Assembly: GCA_964607515.1 (NCBI GenBank)
Contig: CAZSKU010000001.1
Span: 124,001-188,000, forward strand
From: UBA6080 sp964607515
GTDB taxonomy: Bacteria > Fermentibacterota > Fermentibacteria > Fermentibacterales > JCC-6
Length of the DNA stretch: 64,000 nt
Direction: 5' to 3'
Position 1 is the stretch's first letter; every line of letters starts with the position of its first letter. The position numbers and the translations under genes are program-made. Of this stretch, positions 8,441 through 16,562 are shown piece by piece. Below the pieces are notes generated by a model that was given only the letters and a program-made list of their open reading frames with translations, made no database searches and had not been told where the DNA came from.

Positions 8441-10825
8441 ATGTCCGTAAAACCCCTGAAACCCGCGGAACTCAGGTGGAGGTGCAAGCCATCGAAATTC
8501 CGTTTCAAGAACAGCGGGGAACTCAAACCCACGGAAAGGATCGTCGGCCAGGACAGGGCCGTGGGAGCGGTGCACCTGGGCCTCGAGATTCCAAGCTCGG
8601 GTTACAACATGTTCATCACGGGGGTGCCCGGAAGCGGCCGGGAAACCACGGTCAAACGGATACTGGACAGGATCGACATCACCTCCGAATCCCTGTCGGA
8701 CATCTGCTACGTCTACAACTTCGAGGACGCCGCCAAACCGAGGGTTCTGGTCATGCCCGCCGGGTGCGGCAGAAAGCTGAAGCAGACCATCGAGAACTGC
8801 GTGGAACTCCTGAGAAGGAACATCCCCGCGGTTCTCCAGAGCGAGCGCACCGCCGGGGAGAGGGGCAGGCTGCTCCGGAGCTTCTCCGAGAAGAAGGAGG
8901 AGCTGATGAATACGGTGACCCAGGAAGCACAAAAATCCGGTTTCGCCCTGGTGAGCGTCACCACGGGCCCGGGCCAGGTGAGGCCCGACGTGCTTCCGGT
9001 GATCGACAACAAGCCCGTCACCCATGAGCAGCTGCGGGAAATGGTTTCCTCGGGGGTCATCACCGAGGAGAAGATGGCCGAGATCCGGGAAAGCCACGAG
9101 AAGCTCTTCCAGAAACTGAGCGAGGCGCTCCGAAGGAGCCACGACATCGACATGAAGGCGAAGACCGCGCTGGACGAGCTGATGACGGAGATGGTGCGCC
9201 CCACGGTGGTGGGGATCACCGACCAGCTGAAACACCTCGGGGGCGGGGAATCCCTGGAGGAGTACGCCGACGGCATGGCCTTCACGATTCTGGAGAACCT
9301 TGAGACCTTTTCCGGCGCAGACTCCGATGCCGATCCCTACTACGTCTTCCGGGTGAATCTGCTGGTGGACAACTCCGACAGGAAGACCCGGCCGGTGGTG
9401 GTGGAGAACTTCCCCGATCCAGCCAGCCTTTTCGGCACCATCGACAGGATCATGGTTGAGAACAAGCCCTACAGCGACCACACCATGATCAGCGCCGGTT
9501 CATACCTGAAGGCGAACGGCGGGTTCCTGATCCTGGACGCCATGGACGTGGTGCGCTACCCGGGGCTGTGGCAGACCCTGGCCCAGACCCTGAAGAACCA
9601 GACCGTGGTTATTCGGGCCAACGACATGATGAGGCTCTTCGGGGCGGTGGAACTCCAGCCGGAACCCGTCCAGGTGAACGTGAAGGTGATAATGATAGGT
9701 CCCGCCTGGCTCTACATGCTTCTTGCGGGAAGCGACCCCGAATTCGGGCTTCTCTTCAGGATCCGGGCCGACTTCGACGACAGCATGGAACTCACCGATC
9801 ATAACCTCAAGGATTTCTCCCGGGTCATCGCGTACATTACCAGCACCGAGAAACTGGCTCCCCTGGACCCGTCGGGCATGGCCATGGTGTGCGAGCAGGC
9901 CGCCAGGATAACGGGAAGGAACGACAGGCTAAGCCTCCAGTTCAACCTCATCGCGGACTACGTCCGGCAGGCCGCCTACTGGGCATCCGGAAGCGGCAGG
10001 AACGTGGTCACCGGGGAGGATGTCCTGAAGGCGATATCCGAGAAGAAGCGCCGCCTGAGTCTTTCCGCGGACCACGCCCTGCGGGGCATACTGGACGGCC
10101 AGGTGCTGGTGGACACCGCCGGGTCCCGGGTGGGCATGGTGAACGGGCTGGCCGTCTACCAGGGGGTGGACTACTCCTTCGGCCTTCCCGCCAGGATTAC
10201 CGTTAGCGTGACCCCCGGAAGGGAAGGGCTGGTGAACGTGGAGAGGGAATCGGAGATGTCCGGCCCCATCCACACCAAGGGGGTCGAAGTGATTTCCGGC
10301 TACCTCAGGAACATGTTCGCCCGGGACTATCCCCTGAGCCTGTCCGCCGGGATAGTGTTCGAGCAGAGCTACGGCGGCGTGGACGGTGACAGCGCCAGCT
10401 CGACCGAGCTCTATGCGCTGCTCAGCTCCCTCTCCGGCCTTCCCGTAAGGCAGGACCTGGCGGTGACCGGGTCGGTGAACCAGTTCGGAGAGATTCAGCC
10501 CATCGGGGGCGTCAACGAGAAAATAGAGGGCTTCTTCCGGGTATGCCGGGAACGGGGGCTCACCGGAACCCAGGGAGTGCTGATTCCCATCGCCAACCGG
10601 GTTCACCTGCAGCTGGACCTGGAAGTGATCGAGGCGGTCCGGGAGGGGCGTTTTCATGTCTACCCGGTCTCCGACGTCGGCCAGGGTATCGAGTTGCTGA
10701 CGGGCAGACCCGCCGGGGAGCCGGACGGCTCCGGGGCCTACCCGCCCGACTCGGTTCTGGGGCTGGCGGACCGGCGCCTTCGGACCATGGCGGAGACCCT
10801 CAGGGATTTCAGCTGCATCCGCTGA
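8441..10825 (+). CDS. Lon-related ATP-dependent protease (COG1067 type)
   Basis: 794 residues from ATG 8441, behind a near-perfect GGAGGT at 8431-8436. The N-terminal part has a Walker A-like GVPGSGRETT near 61-70, in the arginine variant common in this family. The middle has the AAA core, with Walker B-like GGFLILDAMDVV near residue 360. The C-terminal Lon protease domain has the catalytic serine in DGDSASS (S651) and the lysine in NEKIEG (K694); the 43-residue spacing matches Lon's Ser-Lys dyad. The N-terminal substrate domain of classical Lon is absent and a helical insert follows the ATP loop. It is a cytoplasmic quality-control protease of the LonB-like type; substrates unknown. Confidence 0.9.
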   Translation: MSVKPLKPAELRWRCKPSKFRFKNSGELKPTERIVGQDRAVGAVHLGLEIPSSGYNMFITGVPGSGRETTVKRILDRIDITSESLSDICYVYNFEDAAKPRVLVMPAGCGRKLKQTIENCVELLRRNIPAVLQSERTAGERGRLLRSFSEKKEELMNTVTQEAQKSGFALVSVTTGPGQVRPDVLPVIDNKPVTHEQLREMVSSGVITEEKMAEIRESHEKLFQKLSEALRRSHDIDMKAKTALDELMTEMVRPTVVGITDQLKHLGGGESLEEYADGMAFTILENLETFSGADSDADPYYVFRVNLLVDNSDRKTRPVVVENFPDPASLFGTIDRIMVENKPYSDHTMISAGSYLKANGGFLILDAMDVVRYPGLWQTLAQTLKNQTVVIRANDMMRLFGAVELQPEPVQVNVKVIMIGPAWLYMLLAGSDPEFGLLFRIRADFDDSMELTDHNLKDFSRVIAYITSTEKLAPLDPSGMAMVCEQAARITGRNDRLSLQFNLIADYVRQAAYWASGSGRNVVTGEDVLKAISEKKRRLSLSADHALRGILDGQVLVDTAGSRVGMVNGLAVYQGVDYSFGLPARITVSVTPGREGLVNVERESEMSGPIHTKGVEVISGYLRNMFARDYPLSLSAGIVFEQSYGGVDGDSASSTELYALLSSLSGLPVRQDLAVTGSVNQFGEIQPIGGVNEKIEGFFRVCRERGLTGTQGVLIPIANRVHLQLDLEVIEAVREGRFHVYPVSDVGQGIELLTGRPAGEPDGSGAYPPDSVLGLADRRLRTMAETLRDFSCIR

Positions 10826-11988
10826 GGGTATTCACCGCCAGCTGGGGCGAACTGGAGGCCGAAGGCTCCAACCTGGGCGACGGCGCCATTCTGGCATCCC
10901 AGTTCAGGGACCTGACCGGGATGGGTTTACTGACGGGAGTTCTCACCGCCGATCCCCGGCGCACCGCCCGGCTCTATCCCGGAGCAAGGTGTTTCGACAC
11001 CCGGAGGGGAAGGATCCGGGCCATTGCGGCGGGGGTGCGCTGGAGCGACGTGGTGGTGGCGGGCGGAGGGGAGCTTCTCCAGGACCGGTCAAGCCGCCTG
11101 TACAGCCCCTTCAACCTGTTTCCACTCTACCTGGCCCGACTGCATGGGCGCCGGAGCTTCTGCTGGGCCGTGGGGGTGGGCGGACCCGGTGAACTCTCCC
11201 GGACCTCGGCCGCCCTGGCTCGCGGGATTCTGGGAAGCTGCGCCGGCATAACCTCCCGGGACGCTTCCACCCTGGACACCCTGGCCGGCTGGGGACTCGG
11301 GTCCCCGGCGGTTCTGGCAGCGGCGGACGCGGCGCTCTCCCTGTCCCGGGGGAGACCGGCGGGCCCAGTAGAATCCGACTTGCTCGGCGCCGCCCCGAGG
11401 AACGTGCTGAACCGGAAGGGAACCCTGCTTCCCCTTGAGACGAGAAGGAAGCTTCCCGGTTACCGGCGGGAGGATCCCGCGCCGGCGGCGTCCCGTTGGG
11501 CCCGGCTCCTGGACGTCCAGGTCGAGATCCGCGGTTGCAGGGTGCTTCTCTTCCCTTTCCACACCGGTTCACTGTCCAACGACGACGGTGATTTCTGCGC
11601 CCTGGTGATGGAACTCATGGAACACCGGGAAAGAGCGTCCATCGCCCGCTGCGAGACGGTGGACGAAGCCCTGGCGCTCCTGGCCGGCTGCCGGACGGTG
11701 GTCACCACTCCGCTCCACGGAGCGATCCTTTCGGTGGTGGCCGGAGCCCTTCCGGTAGCCGTGCCCTACTCAGGAAAGTGCGCGAAGTTCATGGAAACCG
11801 CCGGGCTCTCCGGCCTGTGCTCTCCGGGGTTCTCCGGAGTCCCCGGGCCGGAAACCCGGGAGTTGCTGGACGACGCCTGGGTCCGCTGCGACGAGTGGTG
11901 GGAGGGGCTTGGGAAAACCAGGATGGAGCTTGCCGCGCGGGCGGGACGCACCGCGGATCATTTCCGGGACAGGCTGGGGATTTGCTGA
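10813..11988 (+). CDS. polysaccharide pyruvyl transferase family protein, probable CTG start
   Basis: 391 residues if started at CTG 10813. The family N-terminus is recognised in GSNLGDGAI, then DVVVAGGGELLQD, and late in TTPLHGAILSVVAGALPVAVPYSGK, the conserved H-x-x-I motif of CsaB-like enzymes. These transfer pyruvate from PEP to sugars of cell-wall glycans. In frame the next ATG (10921) lies after NLGDGAI, so an upstream non-ATG start is required. CTG 10813 has AGGGA six bases upstream; CTG 10822 overlaps the protease stop as CTGA. An internal stretch near residues 190-240 is divergent, so activity is uncertain. It overlaps the endonuclease IV gene. Confidence 0.75.
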   Translation: MHPLRVFTASWGELEAEGSNLGDGAILASQFRDLTGMGLLTGVLTADPRRTARLYPGARCFDTRRGRIRAIAAGVRWSDVVVAGGGELLQDRSSRLYSPFNLFPLYLARLHGRRSFCWAVGVGGPGELSRTSAALARGILGSCAGITSRDASTLDTLAGWGLGSPAVLAAADAALSLSRGRPAGPVESDLLGAAPRNVLNRKGTLLPLETRRKLPGYRREDPAPAASRWARLLDVQVEIRGCRVLLFPFHTGSLSNDDGDFCALVMELMEHRERASIARCETVDEALALLAGCRTVVTTPLHGAILSVVAGALPVAVPYSGKCAKFMETAGLSGLCSPGFSGVPGPETRELLDDAWVRCDEWWEGLGKTRMELAARAGRTADHFRDRLGIC

Positions 11989-12809
11989 TCGGCATTCACG
12001 CCTCCGCCGCGGGAGGAATGGGAGCCTGCGCCGCCCGGGTATCCGCCATGGGGATCAGGGCCGCCCAGGTTTTCACAGCCAATCCCCGCAGACACTCGAC
12101 GGCGCCCCTGCCCGAATCCGACGTGGAGGCCTTCCGGAAGCTGTCAGAAGGAGTGGTCTGGCTATCCCACTGCTCGTACCTCATCAACCCGGCTTCCGGA
12201 AAACAGGATACGTCGGCCGGATCACGGGCCGCTCTGAAGGCTGAGTTCGACAGGTGCATCCGGCTGGGGATATGCTGCTGCGTTCTCCATCCGGGATCCG
12301 CACCGGGTCCGGATCGCGCGGAAGGCGTCCGCCGGGCCGCGGGGATGATCAGGAGCCTGCTGGAGGACATGCCGGAAGGCCCGGTGCTTCTCCTGGAGAA
12401 CACCTCCGGGGCCGGCGGCAATCTGTGCGGAGACCTTGATGAACTGAGGGGGATACTGGACATGGCGGACGTTCCGGGAAGGGCCGGAGCTTGCCTGGAC
12501 ACGGCCCATGCCCATGGGTACGGCTACACACTGGACACCCCGGAGCACGCCCTGGAATTCTGCCGGATGGCCGCCGACCTTTTCGCCGGCTTTCCCACGG
12601 CCTTCCACCTGAACGACTCCGGGGCGGAGAGGGGAAGCCGCTCGGATCGGCACCAGTCTCCCGGGCTCGGGGCGGTAGGGGTAGCTTCCCTGGCGGCGGT
12701 GCAGTCCTTCGAAGGCTTTGCTGGATCGCCGGGAGTTCTGGAGACTCCCGGGGAAGACTCGGACAGGTTGAACGACCTGCGCCGGATTCTGGAGTTCCCG
12801 CAGCATTGA
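11982..12809 (+). CDS. nfo: endonuclease IV (AP endonuclease)
   Basis: 275 residues from TTG 11982, whose product begins MLIGIHASAAGG as in the family. Endonuclease IV cleaves 5' of abasic sites using three zinc ions. Metal ligands are all visible: H in LSHCSYLIN, H in VLHPGS, E in LLENTSG, D and H in CLDTAHAHGYGY, H in FHLNDSG, D and H in SRSDRHQ, and E in VLETPG. Length matches the 280-residue norm. GGGGA lies just before the TTG, and the start overlaps the preceding stop by 7 bases. The next promoter (gdhA) overlaps its final codons. Confidence 0.93.
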   Translation: MLIGIHASAAGGMGACAARVSAMGIRAAQVFTANPRRHSTAPLPESDVEAFRKLSEGVVWLSHCSYLINPASGKQDTSAGSRAALKAEFDRCIRLGICCCVLHPGSAPGPDRAEGVRRAAGMIRSLLEDMPEGPVLLLENTSGAGGNLCGDLDELRGILDMADVPGRAGACLDTAHAHGYGYTLDTPEHALEFCRMAADLFAGFPTAFHLNDSGAERGSRSDRHQSPGLGAVGVASLAAVQSFEGFAGSPGVLETPGEDSDRLNDLRRILEFPQH

Positions 12810-12833
12810 CCTGTTTTTCGGCGGGGATATATT
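12806..12833 (+). promoter_or_regulatory. sigma-70-type promoter of gdhA
   Basis: TTGACC at 12806-12811, 16-base spacer, TATATT at 12828-12833. Five of six bases match in each box. It gives gdhA a leader of about 80 bases. Confidence 0.7.
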
Positions 12834-12919
12834 CGCAAACTTACGGGCGTTACAGGGTTTCTTTCGCGCCCGGCGGTTCCCGGAAAAGGTGCAAAGCCCT
12901 AATCGTGGAGGTTCGTGGG

Positions 12920-14272
12920 ATGTTGAACGACATCTATAGAAGTGTCGTGGAAAAGGATCCGGACCAGCCGGAATTCCATCAGGCGGTAAAGGAGGTCCTC
13001 GAAAGCCTCGAGGTTGTCCTCGAAAAACATCCCGAACTCCGCCGCATGAAGATCGTTGAGCGCATCGTGGAGCCCGAGCGGGTGATCCTTTTCAGGATTC
13101 CCTGGACCTCCGACGACGGCGAGATAATGGTCAACCGGGGCTACCGCGTGGAGTTCAACAGCGCCATCGGCCCCTACAAGGGCGGCCTCAGGTTCCACCC
13201 CTCGGTGAACCTGGGCATCCTCAAGTTCCTGGGCTTCGAGCAGATCTTCAAGAACGCCCTCACAGGCCTTCCCATGGGGGGCGGCAAGGGCGGCAGCGAC
13301 TTCGACCCCAAAGGCAAGAGCGACCTCGAGGTGATGCGCTTCTGCCAGAGCCTCATGAGCGAGCTGTTCCGGCACATCGGCCCCTACACGGACATCCCCG
13401 CGGGGGACATCGGCGTGGGAGGCCGGGAGATCGGTTTCATGTTCGGTCAGTACAAGAAGCTTCGGAACGAGTGGAGCGGAGTTCTCACTGGCAAGGGACT
13501 GGACTACGGCGGCAGCCTGATCCGCCCCGAAGCCACCGGCTACGGCTCGGTTTACTTCGGCGAGGAGATGCTCAAGACCCGTGGAAAAAGCTACCAGGGC
13601 CTGTCCTGTCTGGTGTCCGGCAGCGGCAACGTGGCCCAGTACACCGTCCAGAAGCTGAACCAGCTGGGCGGCAGGGTGGTCACCCTCAGCGACAGCTCCG
13701 GCTACATCTACGACGAGGAGGGGATCACCCCGGAGAAACTCGAATTCGTGATGAACCTCAAGAACGTGCGCCGGGGCAGAATAAGCGAGTACACCGACAA
13801 GTTCCCGAAGGCGGTCTACACGCCGGTGGATCCGGACCTCGACTACAACCCCCTCTGGAACCACAAGGCCCACTGCGCCTTCCCCAGCGCCACACAGAAC
13901 GAGATAAACGGAAGGGACGCCCAGAACCTGGTGAACAACGGGGTCATCCTGGTCTCGGAGGGCGCCAACATGCCCACCACCCCCGACGGCGTGGAGGTAT
14001 TCCTGCAGCACAGGATCCTCTACGGCCCCGGCAAGGCGGCCAATGCCGGCGGTGTTGCCACCAGCTGCCTGGAGATGGCCCAGAACTCCGCTTTCAGCTG
14101 CTGGAGCAGGGAGGAAGTGGACAACCGCCTTCACCAGATCATGATCAACATCCACGCCCGGGCGTACAGCGCCGCGGAGAAGTACGGCCAGCCGGGGAAC
14201 TACGTGCTGGGCGCCAACGCCGCAGGATTCATGAAGGTTGCGAACGCCATGATCGCCCAGGGAGTCGTATAG
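12920..14272 (+). CDS. gdhA: NADP-type glutamate dehydrogenase
   Basis: 450 residues, ATG 12920 with GGAGG at 12907-12911. Hexameric class I glutamate dehydrogenase interconverting glutamate with 2-oxoglutarate and ammonia. Diagnostic motifs are YKGGLRFHPSVN, LPMGGGKGGSDFDPKGKS (glutamate site and catalytic lysine), the dinucleotide loop SGSGNVAQY near 236, and the GdhA-type ending GVATSCLEMAQNS. Full-length match to the 445-450 residue assimilatory GdhA family suggests NADP preference, though coenzyme choice is inference. It has its own promoter and terminator. Beside the NAD(P)H/ferredoxin complex downstream, it fits amino-acid fermentation or redox balancing. Confidence 0.95.
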   Translation: MLNDIYRSVVEKDPDQPEFHQAVKEVLESLEVVLEKHPELRRMKIVERIVEPERVILFRIPWTSDDGEIMVNRGYRVEFNSAIGPYKGGLRFHPSVNLGILKFLGFEQIFKNALTGLPMGGGKGGSDFDPKGKSDLEVMRFCQSLMSELFRHIGPYTDIPAGDIGVGGREIGFMFGQYKKLRNEWSGVLTGKGLDYGGSLIRPEATGYGSVYFGEEMLKTRGKSYQGLSCLVSGSGNVAQYTVQKLNQLGGRVVTLSDSSGYIYDEEGITPEKLEFVMNLKNVRRGRISEYTDKFPKAVYTPVDPDLDYNPLWNHKAHCAFPSATQNEINGRDAQNLVNNGVILVSEGANMPTTPDGVEVFLQHRILYGPGKAANAGGVATSCLEMAQNSAFSCWSREEVDNRLHQIMINIHARAYSAAEKYGQPGNYVLGANAAGFMKVANAMIAQGVV

Positions 14273-14304
14273 GGTCCGGGTCCGGAGAGAACCCGACCCG
14301 TTCA

Positions 14305-14340
14305 GGGGGGCACTCCGGCAGGGGTGTCCCCCCCCTCTGT
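14305..14340 (+). terminator. hairpin terminator after gdhA
   Basis: GGGGGG plus CACTCC (14305-14316), loop GGCA, then GGGGTG, one bulged T and a C-tract: a 12-bp GC-rich stem with one bulge, followed by TCTGTTT. It separates gdhA from the next operon. Confidence 0.65.
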
Positions 14341-14378
14341 TTCAGGCTGGACAGCCGAGATAACGGAAAGGACAGTGC

Positions 14379-14843
14379 ATGAAGCGATCCTTCGCTGAAC
14401 TGGCCTGGGAATCCAAGGGCAGCCCGGAGGCGGTCATCCCTCTCCTTCAGGCCGCCCAGACCGAGTTCGGCTACATCTCCAGGGAGACCATAGCCGAAAT
14501 CTCCCTGGCCACCGGGGAGCCCGAAGCCCAGATTTACGGTGTGGCCTCTTTCTACAGCCAGTTCTCGTTCACCCCCTCTGGAAGGCACATCATCCGGGTC
14601 TGCACGGGCACCGCGTGTCACGTGGCCGGCTCCGGGAAGATCGTGGAAGCCCTGTCCGGGGAGCTGGGGGTGGCCCCGGGAGGCACCACCGAAGACATGG
14701 AGTACACCCTGCACACCGTGGCCTGCCTGGGATGCTGTTCCCTCTCGCCGGTGATGATGATAGACGGAGAGACGTTCGGAAAACTCACTCCCTCCAGGGC
14801 CGTGAAGGTTCTGAGGGAGTTCTCCGGGGGAGGCGACCGATGA
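14379..14843 (+). CDS. NuoE/HndA-like [2Fe-2S] subunit
   Basis: 154 residues; GAAAGGA precedes the ATG. It is the thioredoxin-fold [2Fe-2S] subunit found in complex I (NuoE), bifurcating hydrogenases (HydC/HndA) and Stn-type transhydrogenases. Four ligand cysteines are present: the pair in VCTGTACHVAG near residues 73-78 and the pair in ACLGCCSLSP near 109-115. It relays electrons to or from the NuoF-type flavoprotein encoded next, whose ATG overlaps this stop (ATGA). No signal or membrane segment, so the complex is cytoplasmic. Confidence 0.92.
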   Translation: MKRSFAELAWESKGSPEAVIPLLQAAQTEFGYISRETIAEISLATGEPEAQIYGVASFYSQFSFTPSGRHIIRVCTGTACHVAGSGKIVEALSGELGVAPGGTTEDMEYTLHTVACLGCCSLSPVMMIDGETFGKLTPSRAVKVLREFSGGGDR

Positions 14844-16552
14844 GGAAGATACTGGTGGGAACCGGCACCTGCGGGCTCTCCGCCGGGGCCGGCAAGGTCA
14901 TTGAAGCCCTTCGGGAGAATCCGGGCGATTTTCAGCTCTCGGGTACCGGCTGCATAGGCATGTGCTTCGTGGAGCCCCTGGTGGAGGTGAGGGAAGGGGA
15001 TGCCCGGCGGATATACGGCGAGGTGACCCCGGAGATGGCCCTGAGAATTGCTGTCGGCGAATACCCGGAGGATAACCTGGTGTACGACAGCGACGGTCGC
15101 GGAACCCATGCGGACTTCCTGCTGAAGCAGGACAGACTGGTCCTGAGGAACTGCGGTTACATAAACCCCGACAGCCTGGAAGACTACATCGCCACCGGCG
15201 GCTACGAAGCCCTGGAGAAGGCCAGGGGAATGGCCCCCGGAGATATCGTCGCCCTGATCAAGGAGTCAGGCCTGCGTGGCAGGGGAGGCGCAGGCTTCCC
15301 CACGGGGCTGAAGTGGTCCTTCGCCGCCTCGGCTGCCGGCGACCGGAAGTACATCGTCTGCAACGCCGACGAGGGTGACCCGGGCGCATTCATGGACAGG
15401 TCGGTGATTGAGGGAGACCCCCACGCGGTGATAGAAGGGATGCTCATCGCCGCCCGGGCCATCGGCGCCGGGAAGGGCTACATCTATTGCCGGGCGGAGT
15501 ACCCGCTGGCGGTGAAAAGGCTTCAAAACGCCATAACCCAGGCGGAGGAGCGGGGCTACTGCCGTGACGTGCACCTGAAGGTCAAGATGGGGGCCGGCGC
15601 CTTCGTTTGCGGCGAGGAGACCGCTCTTTTCCGGAGCATCGAGGGGAAAAGGGGCATGCCCACCTTCCGTCCTCCCTACCCGGCGGAAAAGGGGCTTTTC
15701 GGCAAACCCACCAACAACAACAACGTGGAGACCTACGCCTGTGTCCCATGGATCGTCAGGAACGGCGCCTCGGCATTCCGGTCCCGGGGCACCGAGAAGA
15801 GCCCCGGAACCAAGGTTTTCGCCCTGGCGGGCAAGGTGAAGAGGGGAGGTCTGGCGGAGGTGTCCATGGGCACCCCCATCAGACATCTGGTGTTCGGCAT
15901 CGGCGGAGGGATCAAGGGTGACCGGGCCTTCAAGGCGGTCCAGATGGGCGGCCCTTCGGGGGGCTGCATTCCCGCGCACCTGGCGGACACCCCCGTGGAC
16001 TTCGAGTCCATTCCCGCCACCGGAGCCATCATGGGGTCCGGGGGCATGGTGGTTATGGACGACACCAGCTGCATGGTGGACATAGCCCGGTTCTTCCTGA
16101 ACTTCACCTGCGACGAGTCCTGCGGGAAATGCACGTTCTGCCGGGTTGGCAACAGAAGGCTTCTGGAGACCCTGGAACGGATAACCGCCGGCGAGGGCCG
16201 GGAGGAGGACATCCCCTTCCTGGAGACCCTGGGCAGGCAGATCATAGACGGAAGCCTCTGCGGCCTCGGGCAGACCGCCCCCAACCCCATCCTCACAACC
16301 CTGAGGTATTTCAGGGACGAGTACGAGGCACATATCCGGGACGGGAAGTGCCCTGCGGGATCATGCAGGGCGCTCATCACCTTCAGGGTGGATCCGGAGG
16401 CGTGCCGGGGCTGCACCCTTTGCCGGAAGGCCTGCCCCGTGGGAGCGGTCAGCGGCGAGAGGGGCGAGGTCCACCTGATAGAACAGAGTCTGTGCACGAA
16501 GTGCGGAGCATGCTTCGACGCGTGTCCCTTCGGCGCCATAGTCAGGGAATAG
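14840..16552 (+). CDS. NuoF/HydB-like NADH-binding FMN subunit with C-terminal ferredoxin domain
   Basis: 570 residues. Domains in order: thioredoxin-like [2Fe-2S] domain (1-80), FMN/NADH module with GLRGRGGAGFPTGLKW near 150 and ICNADEGDPGAFMDRS near 172, SLBB-like linker, the NuoF [4Fe-4S] motif CDESCGKCTFCRVG near 424-437, and a ferredoxin end with two [4Fe-4S] motifs (CRGCTLCRKACP and CTKCGACFDACP). This is the HydB/HndC/StnB build rather than the shorter complex I NuoF. In the first domain only three of the usual four cysteines are seen: TGTCG and TGCIGMC are present, but the first cysteine of VCxGTGC is absent. Confidence 0.92.
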   Translation: MRKILVGTGTCGLSAGAGKVIEALRENPGDFQLSGTGCIGMCFVEPLVEVREGDARRIYGEVTPEMALRIAVGEYPEDNLVYDSDGRGTHADFLLKQDRLVLRNCGYINPDSLEDYIATGGYEALEKARGMAPGDIVALIKESGLRGRGGAGFPTGLKWSFAASAAGDRKYIVCNADEGDPGAFMDRSVIEGDPHAVIEGMLIAARAIGAGKGYIYCRAEYPLAVKRLQNAITQAEERGYCRDVHLKVKMGAGAFVCGEETALFRSIEGKRGMPTFRPPYPAEKGLFGKPTNNNNVETYACVPWIVRNGASAFRSRGTEKSPGTKVFALAGKVKRGGLAEVSMGTPIRHLVFGIGGGIKGDRAFKAVQMGGPSGGCIPAHLADTPVDFESIPATGAIMGSGGMVVMDDTSCMVDIARFFLNFTCDESCGKCTFCRVGNRRLLETLERITAGEGREEDIPFLETLGRQIIDGSLCGLGQTAPNPILTTLRYFRDEYEAHIRDGKCPAGSCRALITFRVDPEACRGCTLCRKACPVGAVSGERGEVHLIEQSLCTKCGACFDACPFGAIVRE

Positions 16553-16562
16553 GAGGTCGGTC

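Noticed and set aside
7048..8532. Antisense frame of 494 codons opposite the polymerase gene
   Set aside because: No recognisable domain; the plus strand carries conserved polymerase motifs throughout.
14273..14378. gdhA as first gene of the downstream FeS operon
   Set aside because: A strong bulged hairpin with a C-rich tail separates them and the downstream genes have their own ribosome binding site, so cotranscription is less likely.
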